Source of the DNA: Haliclystus octoradiatus
Lineage: Eukaryota > Cnidaria > Staurozoa > Stauromedusae > Haliclystidae
Direction: 5' to 3'
Assembly: GCA_916610825.1 (NCBI GenBank)
Contig: OU744448.1
Span: forward strand, 16,677,936 to 16,741,935
Length of the DNA: 64,000 nucleotides
Positions within the stretch are counted from its first letter, which is position 1. Each line of letters begins with the position of its first letter. This document shows, one piece after another, positions 40,730 through 51,891 of the stretch. Position numbers and translations under genes: made by a program. Under the pieces are notes generated by a model. The model did no database searches, was not told the DNA's origin, and worked only from the letters and a program-made list of their open reading frames with translations.

Positions 40730-42853
40730 AAGCTTAATTCCAAAGGGAATTTGTAATTAACAAAAACAGTTCAAAAAGACCAAAAACAATGCTTAATTGC
40801 CAAGGAAATTCGAATTTGATAAAAACAGCTCAAAATGACCAAAAACAATGCTGAATTCCTAAGGGAATTCGAATTTGACAAAAACAGCTCATAATGACCA
40901 AAAACAATGCTGAATTCCCAAGGGAATTCGAATTTAACAAAAACAGCTCAAAATGACCAAAAACAATGCTTAATTCCCAAGGGAAATTTAATTTGACAAA
41001 AACAGCTCAAAATGACCAAAAACAATGCTCAATTCTCAAGGGAATTCGAATTTGACAAAAACAATTCAAAATGACCAAATACATTGCTTAATTCCCAAGG
41101 GAATTCGAATTTGATAAAAACAGCTCAAAATGACCAAAAACAATGCTTAATTCCCAAGGGAATTCGAATTTGACAAAAACAGCTCAAAATGACCAAAAAC
41201 AATGCTTAATTCTCAAGGGAATTCGAATTTGACAAAAACAATTCAAAATCACCAAATACATTGCTTAATTCCAAAGGGAAATCGGAATTAACAAAAACAG
41301 CTCAAAATGACCAAAAACAATGCTTAATTCCCAAGGGAAATTGAATTTGACAAAAACAGCTCAAAATGACCAAAAACAATGCTCAATTCTCAAGGGAATT
41401 CGAATTTAAGAAAAACAACTCAAAATGACCAAAACAATGCTTAATTCCAAAGGGAATTCGGAATTAACAAATACAGCTCAAAAAGACCAAAAATAATGCT
41501 TAATTCCCAAGGAAATTCGAATTTGATAAAAACAGCTCAAAATGACCAAAAACAATGCTGAATTCCCAAGGGAATTCGAATTTGACAAAAACAGCTCATA
41601 ATGACCAAAAACAATGCTCAATTCCCAAGGGAATTCGAATTTAACAATAACAGCTCAAAATGACCAAAAACAATGCTTAATTCCCAAGGGAATTTGAATT
41701 TGATAAAAACAGCTTAAAATGTCCAAAAACATTGCTTAATTCCCAAAAGAATTCGAAATTGACAAAAACAGCTCATAATGACCAAAAACAATGCTCAATT
41801 CCCAAGGGAAATCGAATTTAACAAAAACAGTTCAAAATGACCAAAAACAATGCTTAATTCCCAAGGGAATTCGAATTTGACAAAAACAGCTCAAAATGAC
41901 CAAATACAATGCTCAATTCACAAGGGAATTCGAATGTGATAAAAACAGCTCAAAATGACAAAAAACATTGCTTAATTCCCAATGGAAATCGAAATTGACA
42001 AAAACAACTCAAAATGACCAAATACAATGCTTAATTCCCAAGGGAATTCGGAATTAACAAAACTGCTCAAAATGACCAAAAACAATGCTTAAATCCGAAG
42101 GGAATTCGAATTTGATGAAAACAACTCGAAATGACCAAAAAAAATGCTTAATTCCAAAGGGAATTTGGAATTAACAAAAACAGTTCAAAAAGACCAAAAA
42201 CAATGCTTAATTGCCAAGGAAATTCGAATTCGATAAAAACAGCTCAAAATGACCAAAAACAATGCTCAATTCTCAAGGGAATTCGAATTTAAGAAAAACA
42301 GCTCAAAATGACCAAAAACAATGCTTAATTCCCAAGGGAATTCGAATTTGACCAAAACAGCTCAAAATGACCAAAAACAATGCTTAATTCTCAAGGGAAT
42401 TCGAGTTTGACAAAAACAATTCAAAATGACCAAATACATTGCTTAATTCCAATGGGAAATCGGAATTAACAAAAACAGCTCAAAATGACCAAAAACAATG
42501 CTTAAGTCCTAAGGGAATTCGAATTTGACAACAACAGCTCAAAATGACCAAATACAATGCTTAAATCCCAAGGGAATTCGAATTTGATAAAAACAGCTCA
42601 AAATGACCAAAAACAATGCTTAATTCCCAAGGGAATTCGAATTTGACAAAAACAGCTCAAAATGACCAAAAACAATGCTTAATTCCAAAGGGAATTCGCA
42701 ATTAACAAAAACAGCTCAAAATGACCAAAAACAATGCTTAATTCCAAAGGGAATTCGAATTTGATAAAAACAGCTCAAAATGACCAAAAACAATGCTTAA
42801 ATCCGAAGGGAATTTGAATTTGAAAAAAACAACTCGAAATGACCAAAAAAAAA
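40730..42853 (+). repeat. HOR block 18, type II, 2,124 bp
   Basis: 36 monomers, copy of block 15 at an offset of 5,370 bp. It carries TGTCCAAAAAC at 41,722, a change otherwise seen in this monomer only at 17,171. Confidence 0.88.
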
Positions 42854-45467
42854 AAGCTTAATTCCAAAGGGAATTTGTAATTAACAAAAACAGTTCAAAA
42901 AGACCAAAAACAATGCTTAATTGCCAAGGAAATTCGAATTTGATAAAAACAGCTCAAAATGACCAAAAACAATGCTGAATTCCTAAGGGAATTCGAATTT
43001 GACAAAAACAGCTCATAATGACCAAAAACAATGCTGAATTCCCAAGGGAATTCGAATTTAACAAAAACAGCTCAAAATGACCAAAAACAATGCTTAATTC
43101 CCAAGGGAAATTTAATTTGACAAAAACAGCTCAAAATGACCAAAAACAATGCTCAATTCTCAAGGGAATTCGAATTTGACAAAAACAATTCAAAATGACC
43201 AAATACATTGCTTAATTCCCAAGGGAATTCGAATTTGATAAAAACAGCTCAAAATGACCAAAAACAATGCTTAATTCCCAAGGGAATTCGAATTTGACAA
43301 AAACAGCTCAAAATGACCAAAAACAATGCTTAATTCTCAAGGGAATTCGAATTTGACAAAAACAATTCAAAATCACCAAATACATTGCTTAATTCCAAAG
43401 GGAAATCGGAATTAACAAAAACAGCTCAAAATGACCAAAAACAATGCTTAATTCCCAAGGGAAATTGAATTTGACAAAAACAGCTCAAAATGACCAAAAA
43501 CAATGCTCAATTCTCAAGGGAATTCGAATTTAAGAAAAACAGCTCAAAATGACCAAAAACAATGCTTAATTCCCAAGGGAATTCGAATTTGACAAAAACA
43601 GCTCAAAATGACCAAAAACAATGCTTAATTCTCAAGGGAATTCGAATTTGACAAAAACAATTCAAAATGACCAAATACATTGCTTAATTCCAAAGGGAAA
43701 TCGGAATTAACAAAAACAGCTCAAAATGACCAAAAACAATGCTTAAGTCCTAAGGGAATTCGAATTTGACAACAACAGCTCAAAACGACCAAAAACAATG
43801 CTTAAATCCCAAGGGAATTCGAATTTGATAAAAACAGCTCAAAATGACCAAAAACAATGCTTAATTCCCAAGGGAATTCGAATTTGACTAAAACAGCTCA
43901 AAATGACAAAAAACAATGTTTAATTCCAAAGGGAATTCGCAATTAACAAAAACAGCTCAAAATGACCAAAAACAATGCTTAATTCCAAAGGGAATTCGCA
44001 ATTAACAAAAACAGCTCAAAATGACCAAAAACAATGCTTAATTCTCAAGGAAATTCGAATTTGACAAAAACAATTCAAAATGACCGAATACATTGCTTAA
44101 TTCCCAAGGGAATTCGAATTTGATAAAAACAGCTCAAAATGACCAAAAACAATGCTTAAATCCGAAGGGAATTTGAATTTGAAAAAAACAACTCGAAATG
44201 ACCAAAAAAAAAAAGCTTAATTCCAAAGGGAATTTGTAATTAACAAAAACAGTTCAAAAAGACCAAAAACAATGCTTAATTGCCAAGGAAATTCGAATTT
44301 GATAAAAACAGCTCAAAATGACCAAAAACAATGCTGAATTCCTAAGGGAATTCGAATTTGACAAAAACAGCTCATAATGACCAAAAACAATGCTGAATTC
44401 CCAAGGGAATTCGAATTTAACAAAAACAGCTCAAAATGACCAAAAACAATGCTTAATTCCCAAGGGAAATTTAATTTGACAAAAACAGCTCAAAATGACC
44501 AAAAACAATGCTCAATTCTCAAGGGAATTCGAATTTGACAAAAACAATTCAAAATGACCAAATACATTGCTTAATTCCCAAGGGAATTCGAATTTGATAA
44601 AAACAGCTCAAAATGACCAAAAACAATGCTTAATTCCCAAGGGAATTCGAATTTGACAAAAACAGCTCAAAATGACCAAAAACAATGCTTAATTCTCAAG
44701 GGAATTCGAATTTGACAAAAACAATTCAAAATCACCAAATACATTGCTTAATTCCAAAGGGAAATCGGAATTAACAAAAACAGCTCAAAATGACCAAAAA
44801 CAATGCTTAATTCCCAAGGGAAATTGAATTTGACAAAAACAGCTCAAAATGACCAAAAACAATGCTCAATTCTCAAGGGAATTCGAATTTAAGAAAAACA
44901 GCTCAAAATGACCAAAAACAATGCTTAATTCCCAAGGGAATTCGAATTTGACAAAAACAGCTCAAAATGACCAAAAACAATGCTTAATTCTCAAGGGAAT
45001 TCGAATTTGACAAAAACAATTCAAAATGACCAAATACATTGCTTAATTCCAAAGGGAAATCGGAATTAACAAAAACAGCTCAAAATGACCAAAAACAATG
45101 CTTAAGTCCTAAGGGAATTCGAATTTGACAACAACAGCTCAAAACGACCAAAAACAATGCTTAAATCCCAAGGGAATTCGAATTTGATAAAAACAGCTCA
45201 AAATGACCAAAAACAATGCTTAATTCCCAAGGGAATTCGAATTTGACTAAAACAGCTCAAAATGACAAAAAACAATGTTTAATTCCAAAGGGAATTCGCA
45301 ATTAACAAAAACAGCTCAAAATGACCAAAAACAATGCTTAATTCCAAAGGGAATTCGCAATTAACAAAAACAGCTCAAAATGACCAAAAACAATGCTTAA
45401 TTCTCAAGGAAATTCGAATTTGACAAAAACAATTCAAAATGACCGAATACATTGCTTAATTCCCAAG
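42750..45467 (+). repeat. 1,359-bp (23-monomer) tandem duplication
   Basis: About 42,750-44,108 and 44,109-45,467 are tandem copies (HindIII 42854/44213; TTTGACTAAAAC 43886/45245). The unit joins a domain A type II block start to the first domain B monomers, so the A/B boundary itself has been duplicated. Confidence 0.88.
42854..44212 (+). repeat. Transition block 19, 1,359 bp (23 monomers)
   Basis: A11 landmark of domain A type followed after about 500 bp by the first domain B monomers: AAAACGACC at 43,786, TTTGACTAAAACAG at 43,886 and GACCGAATAC at about 44,084. The interval equals one unit of the 1,359-bp tandem duplication. Confidence 0.85.
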
Positions 45468-46162
45468 GGAAATCGAATTTGATAAAAACAGCTCAAAATG
45501 ACCAAAAACAATGCTTAAATCCCAAAAGACTTCGAATTTGACAAAAACAGCTCATAATGACCAAAAACAATGCTCAAATTCCCAAGGGAATTCGAATTTG
45601 AAAAAAACAGCTCAAAATGACCAAATACAATGCTTAATTCACAAGGGAATTCGAATTTGATAAAAACAGCTCAAAATGACAAAAAACATTGCTTAATTCC
45701 CAAGGGAAATCGAATTTGACAAAAACAACTCAAAATGACCAAAAACAATGCTTAATTCCCAAGGAAATTCGGAATTAACAAAAACAGCTCAAAGTGACCA
45801 AAAACAATGCTTAATTCCCAATGGAATTCGAATTTGATAAAAACAGCTCAAAATGACCAAAAACAATGCTTAATTCTCAAGGGAATTCGAATTTGACAAA
45901 AACAATTCAAAATGACCAAATACATTGCTTAATTCCAAAGGGAAATCGGAATTAACAAAAACAGCTCAAAATGACCAAAAACAATGCTTAAGTCCTAAGG
46001 GAATTCGAATTTGACAACAACAGCTCAAAATGACCAAAAACAATGCTTAAATCCCAAGGGAATTCGAATTTGATAAAAACAGCTCAAAATGACCAAAAAC
46101 AATGCTTAAATCCGAAGGGAATTTGAATTTGAAAAAAACAACTCGAAATGTACAAAAAAAAA
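44213..46162 (+). repeat. Transition block 20, 1,950 bp (33 monomers + 3)
   Basis: Second copy of the 1,359-bp unit up to about 45,467, then the first run of domain B monomers, including TGCTCAAATTCCC (one extra base) at 45,571 and CAAAGTGACC at about 45,793. Confidence 0.85.
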
Positions 46163-49100
46163 AAGCTTAATTCCAAAGGGAATTTGTAATTAACAAAAAC
46201 AGTTCAAAAAGACCAAAAACAATGCTTAATTGCCAAGGAAATTCGAATTTGATAAAAACAGCTCAAAATGACCAAAAACAATGTTTAATTCCCAAGGGAA
46301 TTCGAATTTGACAAAAACAACTTAAAATGACCAAATACAATGCTTAATTCCCAAGAGAATTCGAATGTGACAAAAACAGCTCAAAATGACCAAAAACAAT
46401 GCTTAATTCCAAAGGGAATTCGGAATTAACAAAATCAGCTCAAAATGACCGAAAACAATGCTGAATTCCTAAGGGAATTCGAATTTGACAAAAACAGCTC
46501 ATAATGACCAAAAACAATGCTGAATTTCCAAGGGAATTCGAATTTAACAAAAACAGCTCAAAATGACCAAAAACAATGCTTAATTCCCAAGGGAAATTTA
46601 ATTTGACAAAAACAGCTCAAAATGACCAAAAACAATGCTCAATTCTCAAGGGAATTCGAATTTAAGAAAAACAGCTCAAAATGACCAAAAACAATGCTTA
46701 ATTCCCAAGGGAATTCGAATTTGACAAAAACAGCTCAAAATGACCAAAAACAATGCTTAATTCCCAAGGGAATTAGAATTTGACAAACACAGCTCAAAAT
46801 GACCAAAAACAATGCTTAATTCCAAAGGGAATTCGCAATTAACAAAAACAGCTCAAAATGACCAAAAACAATGCTTAATTCTCAAGGGAATTCGAATTTG
46901 ACAAAAACAATTCAAAATGACCAAATACATTGCTTAATTCCCAAGGGAATTCGAATTTGATAAAAACAGCTCAAAATGACCAAAAACAATGCTTAAATCC
47001 CAAGAGACTTCGAATTTGACAAAAACAGCTCATAATGACCAAAAACAATGCTTAATTCCAAAGGAAATTCGAATTTGATAAAAACAGCTCAAAATAACCA
47101 AAAACAATGCTTAATTCCCAAGGGAATTCGAATTTGACAAACACAGCTCAAAATGACCAAAAACAATGCTTAATTCCAAAGGGAATTCGAAATTAACAAA
47201 AACAGCTCAAAATGACCAAAAACAATGCTTAATTCCCAATGGAATTCGACTTTGATAAAAACAGCTCAAAATGACCAAAAACGATGCTTAATTCTCAAGG
47301 GAATTCGAATTTGACAAAAACAATTCTAAATGACCAAATACATTGCTTAATTCCAAAGGGAAATCGGAATTAACAAAAACAGCTCAAAATGACCAAAAAC
47401 ATTGCTTAAGTCCTAAGGGAATTCGAATTTGACAACAACAGCTCAAAATGACCAAAAACAATGCTTAAATCCGAAGGGAATTCGAATTTGACAAAAACAG
47501 CTCAAAATGACCAAAAACAATGCTCAATTCTCAAGGGAATTCGAATTTGACAAAAACAATTCAAAATGACCAAATACATTGCTTAATTCCCAAGGGAATT
47601 CGAATTTGATAAAAACAGCTCAAAATGACCAAAAACAATGCTTAATTCCCAAGGGAATTCGAATTTGACAAAAACAGCTCAAAATGACCAAAAACAATGC
47701 TTAATTCTCAAGGGAATTCGAATTTGACAAAAACAATTCAAAATCACCAAATACATTGCTTAATTCCAAAGGGAAATCGGAATTAACAAAAACAGCTCAA
47801 AATGACCAAAAACAATGCTTAATTCCCAAGGGAAATTGAATTTGACAAAAACAGCTCAAAATGACCAAAAACAATGCTCAATTCTCAAGGGAATTCGAAT
47901 TTAGGAAAAACAGCTCAAAATGACCAAAAACAATGCTTAATTCCCAAGGGAATTCGAATTTGACAAAAACAGCTCAAAATGACCAAAAACAATGCTTAAT
48001 TCTCAAGGGAATTCGAATTTGACAAAAACAATTCAAAATGACCAAATACATTGCTTAATTCCAAAGGGAAATCGGAATTAACAAAAACAGCTCAAAATGA
48101 CCAAAAACAATGCTTAAGTCCTAAGGGAATTCGAATTTGACAACAACAGCTCAAAACGACCAAAAACAATGCTTAAATCCCAAGGGAATTCGAATTTGAT
48201 AAAAACAGCTCAAAATGACCAAAAACAATGCTTAATTCCCAAGGGAATTCGAATTTGACAAAAACAGCTCAAAATGACAAAAAACAATGTTTAATTCCAA
48301 AGGGAATTCGCAATTAACAAAAACAGCTCAAAATGACCAAAAACAATGCTTAATTCCAAAGGGAATTCGCAATTAACAAAAACAGCTCAAAATGACCAAA
48401 AACAATGCTTAATTCTCAAGGAAATTCGAATTTGACAAAAACAATTCAAAATGACCGAATACATTGCTTAATTCCCAAGGGAAATCGAATTTGATAAAAA
48501 CAGCTCAAAATGACCAAAAACAATGCTTAAATCCCAAAAGACTTCGAATTTGACAAAAACAGCTCATAATGACCAAAAACAATGCTCAAATTCCCAAGGG
48601 AATTCGAATTTGAAAAAAACAGCTCAAAATGACCAAATACAATGCTTAATTCACAAGGGAATTCGAATTTGATAAAAACAGCTCAAAATGACAAAAAACA
48701 TTGCTTAATTCCCAAGGGAAATCGAATTTGACAAAAACAACTCAAAATGACCAAACACAATGCTTAATTCCCAAGGAAATTCGGAATTAACAAAAACAGC
48801 TCAAAGTGACCAAAAACAATGCTTAATTCCCAATGGAATTCGAATTTGATAAAAACAGCTCAAAATGACCAAAAACAATGCTTAATTCTCAAGGGAATTC
48901 GAATTTGACAAAAACAATTCAAAATGACCAAATACATTGCTTAATTCCAAAGGGAAATCGGAATTAACAAAAACAGCTCAAAATGACCAAAAACAATGCT
49001 TAAGTCCTAAGGGAATTCGAATTTGACAACAACAGCTCAAAATGACCCAAAACAATGCTTAAATCCCAAGGGAATTCGAATTTGATAAAAACAGCTCAAA

Positions 49101-50485
49101 ATGACCAAAAACAATGCTTAAATCCGAAGGGAATTTGAATTTGAAAAAAACAACTCGAAATGTACAAAAAAAAAAAGCTTAATTCCAAAGGGAATTTGTA
49201 ATTAACAAAAACAGTTCAAAAAGACCAAAAACAATGCTTAATTGCCAAGGAAATTCGAATTTGATAAAAACAGCTCAAAATGACCAAAAACAATGTTTAA
49301 TTCCCAAGGGAATTCGAATTTGACAAAAACAACTTAAAATGACCAAATACAATGCTTAATTCCCAAGAGAATTCGAATGTGACAAAAACAGCTCAAAATG
49401 ACCAAAAACAATGCTTAATTCCAAAGGGAATTCGGAATTAACAAAATCAGCTCAAAATGACCGAAAACAATGCTGAATTCCTAAGGGAATTCGAATTTGA
49501 CAAAAACAGCTCATAATGACCAAAAACAATGCTGAATTCCCAAGGGAATTCGAATTTAACAAAAACAGCTCAAAATGACCAAAAACAATGCTTAATTCCC
49601 AAGGGAAATTTAATTTGACAAAAACAGCTCAAAATGACCAAAAACAATGCTCAATTCTCAAGGGAATTCGAATTTAAGAAAAACAGCTCAAAATGACCAA
49701 AAACAATGCTTAATTCCCAAGGGAATTCGAATTTGACAAAAACAGCTCAAAATGACCAAAAACAATGCTTAATTCCCAAGGGAATTAGAATTTGACAAAC
49801 ACAGCTCAAAATGACCAAAAACAATGCTTAATTCCAAAGGGAATTCGCAATTAACAAAAACAGCTCAAAATGACCAAAAACAATGCTTAATTCTCAAGGG
49901 AATTCGAATTTGACAAAAACAATTCAAAATGACCAAATACATTGCTTAATTCCCAAGGGAATTCGAATTTGATAAAAACAGCTCAAAATGACCAAAAACA
50001 ATGCTTAAATCCCAAGAGACTTCGAATTTGACAAAAACAGCTCATAATGACCAAAAACAATGCTTAATTCCAAAGGAAATTCGAATTTGATAAAAACAGC
50101 TCAAAATAACCAAAAACAATGCTTAATTCCCAAGGGAATTCGAATTTGACAAACACAGCTCAAAATGACCAAAAACAATGCTTAATTCCAAAGGGAATTC
50201 GGAATTAACAAAAACAGCTCAAAATGACCAAAAACAATGCTTAATTCCCAATGGAATTCGACTTTGATAAAAACAGCTCAAAATGACCAAAAACAATGCT
50301 TAATTCTCAAGGGAATTCGAATTTGACAAAAACAATTCTAAATGACCAAATACATTGCTTAATTCCAAAGGGAAATCGGAATTAACAAAAACAGCTCAAA
50401 ATGACCAAAAACATTGCTTAAGTCCTAAGGGAATTCGAATTTGACAACAACAGCTCAAAATGACCAAAAACAATGCTTAAATCCC
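44473..50485 (+). repeat. 3,012-bp (51-monomer) tandem duplication
   Basis: About 44,473-47,484 and 47,485-50,485 match at an offset of 3,012 bp (AAATCACC 44729/47741, TGCTCAAATT 45571/48583, HindIII 46163/49175). Differences are few: TTTGACTAAAAC at 45,245 against TTTGACAAAAAC, TTTAGGAAAAAC at about 47,904, and AATTTCC at about 46,523 against AATTCCC. Confidence 0.88.
46163..49174 (+). repeat. Domain B block 21, 3,012 bp (51 monomers + 3)
   Basis: First HindIII landmark of domain B type, with TGTACA before the A11 tract. Its length equals the 3,012-bp tandem unit. Most of it reappears at 60.9-63.9 kb, 14,760 bp downstream. Confidence 0.87.
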
Positions 50486-51891
50486 AAGGGGATTCGAATT
50501 TGATAAAAACAGCTCAAAATGACCAAAAACAATGCTTAAATCCGAAGGGAATTCGAATTTGATGAAAACAACTCGAAATGACCAAAAAAAATGCTTAATT
50601 CCAAAGGGAATTTGGAATTAACAAAAACAGTTCAAAAAGACCAAAAACAATGCTTAATTGCCAAGGAAATTCGAATTTGATAAAAACAGCTCAAAATGAC
50701 CAAAAACAATGTTTGATTCCCAAGGGAATTCGAATTTGACAAAAACAACTCAAAATGTCCAAATACAATGCTTAATTCCCAAGAGAATTCGAATTTGACA
50801 AAAAAAGGTCTCAAAATGACCAAAAACAATGCTTAATTCCAAAGGGAATTCGGAATTAACAAAAACAGCTCAAAATGACCAAAAACAATGCTTAAATCCC
50901 AAGAGACTTCGAATTTGACAAAAACAGCTCATAATGACCAAAAACAATGCTCAATTCCAAAGGGAATTCGAATTTAACAAAAACAACTCAAAATGACCAA
51001 AAACAATGCTTAATTCCCAAGGGAATTCGAATTTGACAAAAACAGCTCAAAATGACCAAAACAATGCTTAATTCCAAAGGGAATTCGCAATTAACAAAAA
51101 CAGCTCAAAATGACCAAAAACAATGCTTAATTCTCAAGGGAATTCGAATTTGACAAAAACAATTCAAAATGACAGAATACATTGCTTAATTCCCAAGGGA
51201 ATTCGAATTTGATAAAAACAGCTCAAAATGACCAAAAACAATGCTTAAATCCCAAAAGACTTCGAATTTGACAAAAACAGCTCATAATGACCAAAAACAA
51301 TGCTCAATTCCCAAGGGAATTCGAATTTGAAAAAAACAGCTCAAAATGACCAAATACAATGCTTAATTCACAAGGGAATTCAAATTTGATAAAAACAGCT
51401 CAAAATGACAAAAAACATTGCTTAATTCCCAATGGAAATCGAATTTGACAAAAACAACTCAAAATGACCAAACACAATGCTTAATTCCCAAGGAAATTCG
51501 GAATTAACAAAAACAGCTCAAAGTGACCAAAAACAATGCTTAATTCCCAATGGAATTCGAATTTGATAAAAACAGCTCAAAATGACCAAAAACAATGCTT
51601 AATTCTCAAGGGAATTCGAATTTGACAAAAACAATTCAAAATGACCAAATACATTGCTTAATTCCAAAGGGAAATCGGAATTAACAAAAACAGCTCAAAA
51701 TGACCAAAAACAATGCTTAAGTCCTAAGGGAATTCGAATTTGACAACAACAGCTCAAAATGACCAAAAACAATGCTTAAATCTCAAGGGAATTCGAATTT
51801 GATAAAAACAGCTCAAAATGACCAAAAACAATGCTTAAATCCGAAGGGAATTTGAATTTGAAAAAAACAACTCGAAATGTACAAAAAAAAA
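49175..51891 (+). repeat. Domain B block 22, 2,717 bp (46 monomers + 3)
   Basis: Starts in the second copy of the 3,012-bp unit and passes at about 50,485 into sequence carrying the GGTCTC monomer at 50,765-50,825. The left edge of the 5,313-bp tandem unit lies near 49,380. Confidence 0.86.

Larger units (their letters stand above)
1..42750 (+). repeat. Domain A: HOR array with 2.1-5.1 kb units
   Basis: This part is assembled from HindIII-delimited blocks of two types. Type I has ten A before GCTT; type II has eleven. Diagnostic monomers include AACAACTTTAAATG (about 630, 3940, 8840, 13915, 21115, 33095 and 38465), GAATGTGATAAAAAC (1974, 5279, 10180, 15257, 17381, 22458, 24759, 27237, 29361, 34438, 36562, 39808, 41932) and AACAAAACTGCTC shortly after each of these. 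Spacings between successive GAATGTGAT markers are 3305, 4901, 5077, 2124, 5077, 2301, 2478, 2124, 5077, 2124, 3246 and 2124. That shows a few units reshuffled and copied rather than one uniform HOR. Confidence 0.9.
32850..43350 (+). repeat. 5,370-bp (91-monomer) tandem duplication
   Basis: About 32,850-38,219 and 38,220-43,350 match at a constant offset of 5,370 bp (HindIII 32941/38311, 35360/40730, 37484/42854; GAATGTGAT 34438/39808, 36562/41932). Since copy 1 overlaps superblock copy 2, this duplication postdates the 11,980-bp one. Confidence 0.9.

Noticed and set aside
43700-45600. Transposon or foreign insertion at the A/B domain boundary
   Set aside because: All sequence through the boundary is monomeric satellite in register; only variant composition changes.
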